Below are positions 41,655 to 49,906 of a stretch of 64,000 nucleotides of DNA, piece after piece. The translations under genes and the position numbers were made by a program. The stretch is from assembly GCA_020723345.1 (NCBI GenBank), contig DYJA01000013.1:1-64000 (forward strand), read 5' to 3'. Under the pieces are notes generated by a model, which worked only from the letters and a program-made list of their open reading frames with translations, was not told the DNA's origin and searched no databases. This DNA is from Candidatus Aquidulcis sp. Lineage in GTDB: Bacteria > Chloroflexota > Anaerolineae > UBA4142. Numbering within the stretch: the first letter of the stretch is position 1; each line of letters starts with the position of its first letter.

Positions 41655-42647
41655 ATGCCTGTAACGATGGACGATGTTGCCAGAGCCGCCGGCGTCGCTC
41701 TTTCCACGGTCTCACGCGCGCTGTCCGACAACCCGCGCGTGAATGTCGCCACGCGCGCCCAGATCCAAAAATTGGCGCGCGAGATGGGATATGTCCCCAG
41801 CGCGATCGCGCGCGGGCTTGCCACCAAACGAACCTATGCTCTTGGAGTCGTCGTGCACGATATCGTCGATCCGTTCCAGGCGGAATTGGTGCGCTTGATT
41901 GATATGCGCGCGCTAGAACTCGGCTACAGTCTCCTCCTTTCGCACTCCGGCGACGAGGAGCAGCGCGAACAGCAAGCCATTAATATTTTGCGGCAGCAAC
42001 GCGTGGATGCGATTATCATGCCCGATTCTTCGGTGTCCGATTCGTTTCTTTCTCAAGTGGCTAGCGAGGGCATGCCCGTCGTGCTGTTGAACCGCATGAG
42101 TTACCCCTACTCGATCGAGATTGATAATGTCGGCGCGGGCGAAATGGCGGCGATCCATTTATTGGATCTCGGTCATCGCCGCATCGCGTATATCGGCGGC
42201 ACGCGCACCCAACCCGAAAACGATGATCGGCAAAGCGGCTACGCGCGCGCGCTCGAAAAGCGCGGACAGTCTGTCGATCCCGCTCTAATTACTCTGGGCA
42301 ACGGTTGGTCCGATGGCGGTCGCGATTGCATGCGCGAATTCCTGAAACTGGCGCACCCGCCGACCGCCGTATTCTGCTATAACGATTTGACCGCGTTTGG
42401 CGCGATCGGCGCGATCCAAGCGGCTGGGTTGCGCGTGCCGCAAGATATTTCCGTGGTCGGCTTTGACGATATCGCGCTTGCCTCGATTCTGCATCCGCCG
42501 TTGACTTCGATCGCGCAAGACAAGGAACAGATGGCAAAGCTAGCCGTCGAAATGGCGCACGCGCTCGCGACCGGCAAACCCGCCGCGCCGCGAACGATTT
42601 TGCCGGGACGGCTCGTCGTGCGCGCGTCGACTGCGGCTTGTTCGTAG
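41655..42647 (+). CDS. LacI-family transcriptional repressor 2
   Basis: A 330-aa LacI/GalR regulator: HTH TMDDVARAAGVALSTVSRALS, ligand domain with FCYNDLTAFGAIGA and SVVGFDDIALASIL. It is a clear paralogue of the repressor at 23770. The 98-nt leader is long and ATG 41655 (or ATG 41667) lacks a strong ribosome site. It probably controls its own gene and the sugar/amino genes downstream through the palindrome at 41531. A dispersed 58-bp repeat overlaps its last codons. Confidence 0.9.
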   Translation: MPVTMDDVARAAGVALSTVSRALSDNPRVNVATRAQIQKLAREMGYVPSAIARGLATKRTYALGVVVHDIVDPFQAELVRLIDMRALELGYSLLLSHSGDEEQREQQAINILRQQRVDAIIMPDSSVSDSFLSQVASEGMPVVLLNRMSYPYSIEIDNVGAGEMAAIHLLDLGHRRIAYIGGTRTQPENDDRQSGYARALEKRGQSVDPALITLGNGWSDGGRDCMREFLKLAHPPTAVFCYNDLTAFGAIGAIQAAGLRVPQDISVVGFDDIALASILHPPLTSIAQDKEQMAKLAVEMAHALATGKPAAPRTILPGRLVVRASTAACS

Positions 42648-42693
42648 TGGGCGATTTATCGCCGCAACTCGCGCTGAAGCGCATACTACGAAC
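42636..42693. repeat. Dispersed 58-bp palindromic repeat, copy 2
   Basis: Inverted copy of 9503-9560. The ends TTCGTAGT and ACTACGAA pair, with inner hairpins GCGATTTATCGC and GCGCTGAAGCGC. It supplies the last codons and the stop codon of the second lacI gene. Confidence 0.75.
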
Positions 42694-42707
42694 ACAAGGA
42701 CAAATCA

Positions 42708-43715
42708 ATGCCAAAAGTACGCATCGCAATTCAAGGCAGCGGCGTCATCGCGCGTTATCACGCGCGCGCGTGCAAAGCGATCCCCGACGTCGAGTTGGTT
42801 GCTGCCGCCAACTGGCGACCCGAATCGCTGGCGCGCTTTGCGAAAGAATGGGAAATTCCGCGCACGACAACTTCTTTCGCCGATCTCGCCGCCGCGCGCG
42901 ACGTTGACGCTGCCATCATCACCGTTCCCAATTATCTACACAAAGACGAAACGATCCGGATGCTGCGCTCCGGCAAACACGTGCTGATCGAAAAACCGAT
43001 GGCGCTGAATGCCGCCGAGGCGGAAGAGATGCTCGCTGTCGCGCGCGCCACCGGACGATTGCTGATGGTCGGGCACATGTGGCGCTTCGATAACGAAATC
43101 GGTTGGCTGCGGAACGTGATCGCGCAAGGGACGCTCGGCGAGATCGTTCGCACCAAAGGTTTCGCGATTCATCCGCCGGGTTTTGGACCCAAGGGCTGGT
43201 TCAACGAGCGCGCCAAAGCCGGCGGCGGCGTCATCATGGACATGGCGATTCACGCGGTTGACACCGCGCGCTTTTTGATGGGCGAGCCGCTGCCGACCAA
43301 GGTGTACGCGCACGCCAGCACGCGTTTTTCTTCCATCGAAGTGGAAGACAACGCGACGTTCATCGTGGATTGGAACAACGGCGCGTACTCGACGATTGAA
43401 ACGGCGGCGTGGCAGACGTACGCCGAAGCGCCCGAAGGCGCGGCGCACGTGTGGGGCACGCGCGGTTATGGGCGCGCATTTCCGTCCGCGCTTTATCTTT
43501 CCGTCGGCGACACGATCGGCGCGTTCACGCCAACTTTTCCGGCGCGCATCGAACAATGCGATTGGCCCATGTACCAGCGCCAGATCGAACACTTTGCCGC
43601 GTGCATCCGCAGCGGCGCGCAACCGAAACCCGGCGGCGCGGAAGGACTCGTCGTGATGCAAGTGATGGACGCGGTATACAAATCGGTTGCGACGGGTAAG
43701 GTTGTTGGCATCTAA
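42708..43715 (+). CDS. Gfo/Idh/MocA-family oxidoreductase
   Basis: A 335-aa NAD(P)-dependent oxidoreductase. The Rossmann motif is IQGSGVIARYHARA; the catalytic EKPMALNA and MDMAIHAVDTARF (Asp-His pair) are intact. The family oxidises sugars, cyclitols or amino-sugars, and the substrate here is unknown. It is followed by a DegT aminotransferase gene, a pairing seen in amino-sugar and aminocyclitol pathways where the dehydrogenase makes the ketone to be aminated, or the reverse. A large inverted repeat separates the two genes. Confidence 0.87.
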   Translation: MPKVRIAIQGSGVIARYHARACKAIPDVELVAAANWRPESLARFAKEWEIPRTTTSFADLAAARDVDAAIITVPNYLHKDETIRMLRSGKHVLIEKPMALNAAEAEEMLAVARATGRLLMVGHMWRFDNEIGWLRNVIAQGTLGEIVRTKGFAIHPPGFGPKGWFNERAKAGGGVIMDMAIHAVDTARFLMGEPLPTKVYAHASTRFSSIEVEDNATFIVDWNNGAYSTIETAAWQTYAEAPEGAAHVWGTRGYGRAFPSALYLSVGDTIGAFTPTFPARIEQCDWPMYQRQIEHFAACIRSGAQPKPGGAEGLVVMQVMDAVYKSVATGKVVGI

Positions 43716-43796
43716 CGGTGTCAACGAATATGACACGAATAAACGAATGTCGAAGCGCGCGCGATTCGTTTATTCGTTCAACATTCGTTGACACCG
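43716..43796. repeat. 81-bp inverted repeat, copy 1
   Basis: Perfect outer arms CGGTGTCAACGAAT (43716-43729) and ATTCGTTGACACCG (43783-43796), and perfect inner arms CGAATAAACGAAT (43736-43748) and ATTCGTTTATTCG (43764-43776), around GCGCGCGC. A related copy lies at 48882-48956, also right after a Gfo/Idh gene. Confidence 0.9.
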
Positions 43797-43826
43797 AGCG
43801 ACGAATATTGCAATTGGAGTACATTG

Positions 43827-45113
43827 ATGAAATCCAACTCTCAACTCGCCATTCACGGCGGACCCAAAACTGTTCCCGACGGATTGAAAAAATCGTGGCC
43901 CGAAATCACGCCGGAAGACAAAGCAGCAGTGCTTGCCGTTTTGGAACGCAAGGTGCTGTCCGGCGTTCACGCGCCCGAAGCCGTTGGACTCGAAGCGGAA
44001 TGGGCGGCGTACACCGGCAGCAAGTACGTTCTCAGTTTCAACAGCGGCACCGCGGCGATTCATTCCGCGCTCTTCGCGCTCAAGATCGGACCAGGCGACG
44101 AAGTCATCACGTCGGCATTCTCTTTCTCTGGTTCGTTTCATCCCATCCTCGAACAAAATGCGATTCCGATTTTCGTGGACATTGACGAACGGACGTACAA
44201 CATCGACGTCGCCCAAGTCGAAGCCAAGATTACGGATCGCACCAAGGCGCTGTTGCCGGTACACATCCATGGTTTACCGGCGGACATGGACGAGTTGCTC
44301 GCGCTCGGAAAAAAGTACGGCATTCCGGTCGTCGAGGACGCGTGCCAGGCGCACGGCGCGACGTATCACGGCAAAAAAGCCGGTACTATCGGAGCGATGG
44401 GTTGTTTCAGTCTCAATGTGACGAAAAATTTTTCCGGTGGCGAGGGTGGTTTCCTGAACACGGACGACGAAGCGCTAGCCGAGCGCGCCAAAATGATCCG
44501 AACATTCGGCGAAAGAGTTGGCAAAGAAAAAGAAAAGATTCGTCCGTACTATTCGCACACGATTGGCTGGAACTATCGCACCCAGGAACTGCCCGCCGCG
44601 TTCGCGCGCAGCCAACTCAAGCGCCTCGACAAGTACAACCAGATCGCGCAGCGCAATGCCGTGTACTTGACGCGCGAACTCGCGGACGTGCCGGGCATCC
44701 TCCCGCCGTACGTGCCGCCGGATCGCACCTCCATCTACCACAAATACCGCGTGCGTTTCGATCCGAGCGTCTGGAATTTGCGCGCGTCGCCCGTCGAAAT
44801 TCGCAACGCGTTCGTCGCCGCGCTCGAAGCCGAAGGCGTTGCCGCGACGCTCTGGCACGTCACGCCGTTGACTTCGTTCCCGATCTTTGAAACGCTCGAA
44901 GGTTACGGCAAGGGTTGTCCCTGGAGTTGCCCATTTTACGGCAAAGAGATTCGCTACAACAAAAGCGATTATCCGCGCGCGCAACATCTGCTCGACACGT
45001 CGTTCGTTATCAACGACGAGGCGAATCCAATTTACATTCAAGATGTGGAGTTGATGGGGCATTACGTCGCCGCGATTCGCAAAGTTGTAAGTCGGATCGA
45101 CGAGATTTTGTAG
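43827..45113 (+). CDS. DegT/DnrJ/EryC1/StrS-family PLP aminotransferase
   Basis: A 428-aa PLP-dependent sugar aminotransferase. The Schiff-base Lys200 lies in SLNVTKNFSGGEGG, preceded by VVEDACQAHGA with the PLP-pyridine Asp and by NSGTAAIHSAL. The family includes the scyllo-inosose aminotransferases of aminoglycoside synthesis (StsC type) and many nucleotide-sugar aminotransferases. The length and the C-terminal segment WSCPFYGKEIRYNKSDYP fit the StsC-like branch in my reading, but this is not decisive. Neighbouring cyclitol genes make inosose/inosamine an attractive substrate. Confidence 0.85.
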   Translation: MKSNSQLAIHGGPKTVPDGLKKSWPEITPEDKAAVLAVLERKVLSGVHAPEAVGLEAEWAAYTGSKYVLSFNSGTAAIHSALFALKIGPGDEVITSAFSFSGSFHPILEQNAIPIFVDIDERTYNIDVAQVEAKITDRTKALLPVHIHGLPADMDELLALGKKYGIPVVEDACQAHGATYHGKKAGTIGAMGCFSLNVTKNFSGGEGGFLNTDDEALAERAKMIRTFGERVGKEKEKIRPYYSHTIGWNYRTQELPAAFARSQLKRLDKYNQIAQRNAVYLTRELADVPGILPPYVPPDRTSIYHKYRVRFDPSVWNLRASPVEIRNAFVAALEAEGVAATLWHVTPLTSFPIFETLEGYGKGCPWSCPFYGKEIRYNKSDYPRAQHLLDTSFVINDEANPIYIQDVELMGHYVAAIRKVVSRIDEIL

Positions 45114-45115
45114 CC

Positions 45116-45604
45116 ATGCAGTTTGACGAGTGGCAAGGTTTGGAACGGGCATCCGATTACGTTCACCGGCTGCGACGCAAAGTGGGACATGATTTGTTGC
45201 TGTTGCCGTCGGTCACCATTTTGGCGTTTGATGAAAGCAAGCGCGTTCTGTTGCTCCGACACGCTAATCGCGATCTGTGGGTAGCGCCGGGCGGAATGAT
45301 CGAGCCGGACGAGACGCCGGAGCACGCGGCGCGGCGCGAGATGCAAGAGGAAACCGGATGCGTGGTGGATTTGATTCGGATCCTTGGCGTGTACGGGGGA
45401 CCTGAATTTCGCGTGCGCTACGAAAACGGCGACGAAGTGGCATACGTGATGACCGTTTTCCAAGCCACGATTCGCGAGGGCACGCCGCGTCCGAACGGCA
45501 CCGAAAGTCTCGAGGTGCGATTCTTGGCGGCGGCGGAAATCGAAAATCTTCAATCGGCGGCTTGGTTGCCCATCGTGCTTCGTGATTGCTTTCGCCGAAT
45601 GTAG
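45116..45604 (+). CDS. Nudix hydrolase
   Basis: A 162-aa protein with a complete Nudix box GGMIEPDETPEHAARREMQ-EETG (consensus Gx5Ex7REUxEExGU), which binds Mg and cleaves nucleoside diphosphate derivatives. The substrate is unknown. The start lies 3 nt after the aminotransferase stop codon, and 12 bp separate its stop from the next gene, so it is embedded in the operon. It may clean up a nucleotide-sugar or cofactor by-product. Confidence 0.88.
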   Translation: MQFDEWQGLERASDYVHRLRRKVGHDLLLLPSVTILAFDESKRVLLLRHANRDLWVAPGGMIEPDETPEHAARREMQEETGCVVDLIRILGVYGGPEFRVRYENGDEVAYVMTVFQATIREGTPRPNGTESLEVRFLAAAEIENLQSAAWLPIVLRDCFRRM

Positions 45605-45616
45605 GAGACGATTCAC

Positions 45617-46894
45617 ATGTCTGCCCAGCCATTATCGTTTGCGCGTTCTGAGAAATTGTTCGCGCGCGCGCAAGAGATCGTCGCGGGTGGAACGACGCAG
45701 GGCAAAGCGCCCAACACACTCATCCCCGGCGAGTATCCGATCTACGCCGCGCGCGGACGCGGCGCAACCTTGTGGGACATTGACGGCAACGCGTTCCTCG
45801 ATTGGATTCTGGCATACGGCATCATCGTCCTGGGATATTGCGATCCCGATGTGGACACGGCAGCCATCGGCGAGATCCGCGATGGGTTCGCTTTTCCGCT
45901 CACGCGCCCGGTGCAAAACGAACTTGCCGAACTGCTCGTACAAGTGATTCCGTGCGCGGAGATGGTCCACTTTTTCAAGACCGGTTCCGATACGACAACC
46001 GCCGCGGTGCGACTCGCGCGCATCGCCACCGGTCGCGACAAGATCGTGCGCTGGGGTTACAACGGCTGGCACGATTGGTGCTGCACGCGCGACGCCGGCA
46101 TTCCGCGTCACGTGCGCGACGATGTGCTGACTTTTCGCTACAACGATCTCAATTCGCTGGAAGACGTTCTGAAGCAACAGCGCGATCAAGTCGCGTGCGT
46201 GATCATGATGCCGCTGGAGATCGAGCCGCCGCAACCGGGTTTTCTTGCCGGGGCGAAAGAACTCGCGCATCAGTACGGCGCGCTCTTCATCCTCGACGAA
46301 ATGCGCTCGGGGTTTCATCTCGCGCTCGGCGGCGCGCAAGAATATTACGGCGTCACGCCCGACCTCGCGACTTTTAGCAAGGCGATGTCGAACGGCTACG
46401 CCATCTCGGTACTGGCAGGCAAGCGCGAACTGATGCAAGCATTATCGCAGACGTACGTCTCGTCCACATTCTTCACGAATTCAATCGAAATGGCGGCGGC
46501 GGTCGCGACGATCACCAAATTAGAGCGCGAGCAAGTGATCCCGCATTTGTGGCGCATCGGCAAAGGATTGATGGACGGCTTGGATCGCTGCGCGCGCGAC
46601 CTGGGGATCGAAGCGCAATCCGTCGGCGTCGCGCCGATGCCGTTTCTGCAATTCACCTACGCCGATCCCGAAATTCGCGAAACGGCGAAATACGTTTTCT
46701 ATCGCGAGACCACGCGCCGCGGACTCTTGCTCCATCCCAACCATCACTGGTTCGTCTGCGCCGCGCACACCGAGCAAGACCTCGCGCGCACGCTCGAAAT
46801 CTGCGAGCAAGGATTTCGCGCAGTCAAGCAAGAACTCGCGCGCGGTTTTCGCGCGCCGACGACGCAAAAAGTTGCGGTCACGGTTTCGACGTGA
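45617..46894 (+). CDS. Class III PLP aminotransferase (glutamate-1-semialdehyde mutase-like)
   Basis: A 425-aa fold-type I aminotransferase. The PLP lysine Lys255 is in TFSKAMSNGY; LFILDEMRSGF holds the PLP Asp, and KTGSDTTTAAVRLAR binds phosphate. It resembles glutamate-1-semialdehyde 2,1-aminomutase, yet its context with a DegT aminotransferase and cyclitol genes argues against a haem-synthesis role. Similar enzymes aminate sugars or cyclitols. AGGAGA precedes the ATG. Two different aminotransferases in one operon imply an amino-substrate. Confidence 0.83.
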   Translation: MSAQPLSFARSEKLFARAQEIVAGGTTQGKAPNTLIPGEYPIYAARGRGATLWDIDGNAFLDWILAYGIIVLGYCDPDVDTAAIGEIRDGFAFPLTRPVQNELAELLVQVIPCAEMVHFFKTGSDTTTAAVRLARIATGRDKIVRWGYNGWHDWCCTRDAGIPRHVRDDVLTFRYNDLNSLEDVLKQQRDQVACVIMMPLEIEPPQPGFLAGAKELAHQYGALFILDEMRSGFHLALGGAQEYYGVTPDLATFSKAMSNGYAISVLAGKRELMQALSQTYVSSTFFTNSIEMAAAVATITKLEREQVIPHLWRIGKGLMDGLDRCARDLGIEAQSVGVAPMPFLQFTYADPEIRETAKYVFYRETTRRGLLLHPNHHWFVCAAHTEQDLARTLEICEQGFRAVKQELARGFRAPTTQKVAVTVST

Positions 46895-46911
46895 GGCAAC
46901 GCGAATGGTAG

Positions 46912-46962
46912 GGATGCAATTCAATTGCATCCTTACAAGATACGATTGAATTGCATCCTACA
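46912..46962. repeat. Palindrome and partial copy before iolI paralogue
   Basis: Arms GGATGCAATT and AATTGCATCC form a perfect palindrome around one C (46912-46932), followed by a second ATTGAATTGCATCC copy. Confidence 0.75.
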
Positions 46963-46972
46963 GGAGATTCTC

Positions 46973-47830
46973 ATGCTCATTTCTTGGAACGGTGAAACCA
47001 CACCCGATGTCGATCTCGAAACCGAAATTCGCGCGGCGCACGCGGCGGGCTTCGGCGGCATCGAAATCTTCGTGCCGAAACTCGCGCCGTATCTGGCAAA
47101 GCACACCGCACGCGATCTCGGACGCGCGTTGCGCGACGCGAAACTCGTGCCGGTCTCGCTCAACGGGCTGGAGCACGTCAATATGCGGACGCGCGCCGAT
47201 CTCGAGCAAGTGAAAATCGAGTGTAAGCAACTCGCGCAGATCGCGGCGGATTGCGGCTGCCGGGACATCGTCATCGTGCCCGATCCGCGACCGCAAGGCA
47301 TGCGCGACGCGGAAATCGTCGCGCAATCGGCGGAAGAAGTATGCGAACTCGCGGACGTTGCCGCGCCGTTCGGCGTCACGCTCGCGTTCGAGTTTCTCGC
47401 GCCCGCGAATTGCTCAGTGCGAACGCTCGCGCTCGCGCAACAAATCATCGAGCGAGCGAATCACCCTCCCCTGTCATCGACGGGGGAGGGCAGGGGTGGG
47501 GGTGGCATTGTCTTCGACACGTTCCACTTTTTCGTCGGCGGGTCGGCGATGACCGAAATCACCCCGTCAGCCACGCGCCTGGTTCGACTTGTGCACATCA
47601 ACGATGTCGAATCCAAGCCGCGCGAAGCGATGACCGACGCGGATCGCCTGCTCCCCGGCGAAGGCGTCTTGCCGCTGGAAGCGATGCTGCGCGCGCTCAA
47701 AGCGAACGGCTACGCCGGCGCGTACTCGCTCGAAGTGATGCGCCCGGCGTACCGTCTGCGCGAGACCGGCGAGTACATGGCGGACGCGCGGCGGAAAGTG
47801 GAACAGTCCTTGAAGAGAGTTTACGATTGA
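46973..47830 (+). CDS. IolI-like TIM-barrel sugar/cyclitol isomerase
   Basis: A 285-aa xylose-isomerase-like TIM barrel and clear paralogue of the IolI protein at 55023. Shared marks are LAFEFLAPANCSV, FDTFHFFVGGSA, LVHINDVE and DADRLLPGEGVLPLE, carrying the Glu, Asp, His and Glu metal ligands. Between the barrel strands it has an extra segment HPPLSSTGEGRGGGG, encoded by a C/G-rich repeat at 47461-47510 that the paralogue lacks. ATG 46973 follows CAGGAGA. The substrate may be a keto-inositol or an amino derivative. Confidence 0.82.
   Translation: MLISWNGETTPDVDLETEIRAAHAAGFGGIEIFVPKLAPYLAKHTARDLGRALRDAKLVPVSLNGLEHVNMRTRADLEQVKIECKQLAQIAADCGCRDIVIVPDPRPQGMRDAEIVAQSAEEVCELADVAAPFGVTLAFEFLAPANCSVRTLALAQQIIERANHPPLSSTGEGRGGGGIVFDTFHFFVGGSAMTEITPSATRLVRLVHINDVESKPREAMTDADRLLPGEGVLPLEAMLRALKANGYAGAYSLEVMRPAYRLRETGEYMADARRKVEQSLKRVYD
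47461..47510. repeat. C/G-rich repeat inserted in the iolI paralogue
   Basis: CCCTCCCCTGTC faces GACGGGGGAGGG, then GGGTGGGGGT. It matches the inverted repeat at 35397-35454 in word content and is translated in frame as a Gly/Ser/Pro-rich loop absent from the paralogous protein at 55023. Confidence 0.8.
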
Positions 47831-47832
47831 GC

Positions 47833-47883
47833 CGTGTTGCGTGTTTCGTGTTCCGTTCACGCATCACGCAACACGCAACACGA
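47833..47883. repeat. 7-bp-word hairpin before Gfo/Idh gene
   Basis: CGTGTTGCGTG on the left faces CACGCAACACG on the right, built from GTGTTGC/GTGTTTC words. The unit matches that of 28261-28313. Confidence 0.75.
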
Positions 47884-47902
47884 TTTACGCACTGGAGATC
47901 AA

Positions 47903-48904
47903 ATGACTGTCAAACTCGGCATCATCGGCGCGGGGAACATGGGGCAGACGCACGCGCGCGTTTTGGTCGCGGACAAGCGCGTGCAGATCGTCGGCATTGC
48001 GGATCTGGCGCGCGAAAAAGCGGACGCGCTCGCGCGCGAGGTGAACGCGCGCGCGTTCGATTCGTTCGACGCGTTGCTCGACGCGGGCGTGGACGCGGTC
48101 TACGTCGCGACGCCGAACACCAAGCACGCTCCGGCGGTGCTTGCCGCGCTCGCGCGGAATGTGAATGTCTTTTCGGAAAAACCGATGGCGACGACGTTCG
48201 CCGAAGCCAAACAAATTCGCGAGGCGGCGCGCCAGAGCAAGGCGATCTATCAAATCGGTTTGAATCGCCGCTTTTCGCCCGCGTACAAATTCGTCAAAGA
48301 AAAAATCGCGGAAGGATTCAAGCCGTACCTCGCGAACGCGAAACAAAACGACGGCGATTGGCTCAATCCGCCCTGGATTACGAACCTCGAATTGACCGGC
48401 GGCTTTTTGCAAGAATCGTCGGTGCATCTGCTCGACATGTTGCGCTGGCTGATGGGCGAGGTCGTCGCGGTGAACGCGCGGGCGCAGTCACGCGTCTACA
48501 ACTTGCCGTGCGATTTCGCGATCCTGATGACTTTTGAGGGCAATCGGCACGCGGTCTTTTCCAGTTCCGCGCACGCGTCCTGGGCGTATCCGTTCGAGAC
48601 GCTCGAAATCGTCGGCGAGCACGCGTGCATTCGCACGGAAGAAATGACGCGCGCGTTTCTCTCGCCCGGCTTGGCGTCCGAAATGATCACGCGCGATTTC
48701 ACGCAGATCCCGCGCGCGATCCAGTGGGGCTATCAGCAGGAAAACGACGCGTTCATCACGGCGATTGTCGAAGGGCGTGCGTCCGCGTGCGATTTCGAGG
48801 AAGCGTACAAATCCATCGAATTGTGCGAGGCGTGTTATCGCAGCGCGGACAATGACGGCGCGACGGTCGCGTTGCCGTTGCGTCAACGAATATCAAACGA
48901 ATAA
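47903..48904 (+). CDS. Gfo/Idh/MocA-family oxidoreductase 2
   Basis: A 333-aa dehydrogenase: Rossmann motif IIGAGNMGQTHARV, EKPMATTF and GLNRRFSPAY, with QESSVHLLDMLRW carrying the conserved His/Asp. It is the third Gfo/Idh protein of the window and resembles inositol or scyllo-inosose dehydrogenases only at family level. Its last residues (RQRISNE) and stop codon come from the inverted repeat at 48882-48956, so the original C-terminus was replaced or extended by the repeat. ATG 47903 is chosen over an upstream start inside the word repeat. Confidence 0.86.
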   Translation: MTVKLGIIGAGNMGQTHARVLVADKRVQIVGIADLAREKADALAREVNARAFDSFDALLDAGVDAVYVATPNTKHAPAVLAALARNVNVFSEKPMATTFAEAKQIREAARQSKAIYQIGLNRRFSPAYKFVKEKIAEGFKPYLANAKQNDGDWLNPPWITNLELTGGFLQESSVHLLDMLRWLMGEVVAVNARAQSRVYNLPCDFAILMTFEGNRHAVFSSSAHASWAYPFETLEIVGEHACIRTEEMTRAFLSPGLASEMITRDFTQIPRAIQWGYQQENDAFITAIVEGRASACDFEEAYKSIELCEACYRSADNDGATVALPLRQRISNE

Positions 48905-48956
48905 ACGAATGAACGCGCGCAAAATTCGTTTATTCGTTCAATATTCGTTGACACCG
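48882..48956. repeat. Inverted repeat, copy 2, providing a stop codon
   Basis: Arms GTCAACGAAT (48882-48891) and ATTCGTTGAC (48943-48952) with inner CGAATAAACGAAT and ATTCGTTTATTCG. Closely related to 43716-43796; the stop codon of the upstream gene lies in its left arm. Confidence 0.88.
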
Positions 48957-48978
48957 TTGACACCGAAGTGGAAACACA

Positions 48979-49782
48979 ATGCCTGAATCACATCACCATC
49001 GTCTCGATTACATGACGTGGGCGGACGCGCGCGATTTTCTTGCGGCGGGCGGCGATACCGCGATCTTGCCGGTCGGCTCGACCGAGATGCACGGACCGCA
49101 TCTGCCGCTGGGCACGGACTATATGATTTCGCTCGCGGTCGCGACGCTTGCCGCGCCGGAATGCAACGCGGTGATTCTGCCGCCGCTGCCGTACACGTGG
49201 ACCGGCGCAACGCGGCAGTTTGCCGGAACGATTTCTCTCCCGGCGGACTTGGTGCTACAATTCGTCAAGACGATTTGTTATCGTCTGATTGATCAGGGCT
49301 TTCGACATATCGCGTTGGTGAGCCAGCACAATCCCGATACGATGACGTTGGGGTTGGCGGCGCAGCAGATGTTCGAGGAGACGCGCGTGCCGGTCGTCGC
49401 GTTCAATCACTATCCCACCGATCCACATTTGCGCGCGCTGCTGCCGGAGTTGATCGCGGAATTGGATCGGCAAGAGGCAACCGACCCAGGTTTCACCGAG
49501 ACGTCATTTCTCCTCGCGGCGTTGGAGATCCTGGGTCTCGATCATCTCGCCCGACCGGAAGTTACGCCGCTGCCAAACGTACCGCGTCCCGCGCCGTTGC
49601 AAAGAATTCGCCAGCGCAGCGCCGTCGGTTACTTTTTCTCGGACGCTTCGCAACACATTCCCGTACCGCGTAATCCTTCGATTCCGTTAGGACGAAAGTA
49701 TCTGCAATCCACTGCGGAGCAATTGGTCTTGCTGTTGCGCGACGTGAAAGAGTACGACGCATGGCTAAAGGATGAGGGATGA
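48979..49782 (+). CDS. Creatininase-family amidohydrolase-like protein
   Basis: A 267-aa member of the creatininase superfamily. The metal motif GSTEMHGPHLPLGTDY (residues about 33-48) supplies Glu, His and Asp ligands, and a later FTETSFLLA holds another acidic residue. Creatininase relatives hydrolyse creatinine, formylated amines or, in the IolN branch, a cyclic diketone. It is shorter than the IolN-like protein at 55930 and only distantly related. In this operon it may open a cyclitol or amino-cyclitol ring (hypothesis). Confidence 0.83.
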   Translation: MPESHHHRLDYMTWADARDFLAAGGDTAILPVGSTEMHGPHLPLGTDYMISLAVATLAAPECNAVILPPLPYTWTGATRQFAGTISLPADLVLQFVKTICYRLIDQGFRHIALVSQHNPDTMTLGLAAQQMFEETRVPVVAFNHYPTDPHLRALLPELIAELDRQEATDPGFTETSFLLAALEILGLDHLARPEVTPLPNVPRPAPLQRIRQRSAVGYFFSDASQHIPVPRNPSIPLGRKYLQSTAEQLVLLLRDVKEYDAWLKDEG

Positions 49783-49906
49783 GGGATGACCCTTCGACTT
49801 CGCTCAAGGTTTCATCCTTCACTCGTGAGGGAGGTGATGCTCACACTCTTTACACTGCACCCGTCATCGCGTTTCAACCCGATTCAGTTTTCCGAAGGAG
49901 GAAAAG

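Noticed and set aside
45617-46894. Haem-pathway glutamate-1-semialdehyde aminomutase (hemL)
   Set aside because: The PLP site is class III, but the gene is embedded in a sugar/cyclitol operon and no other haem genes are present. Only the family-level call is kept.
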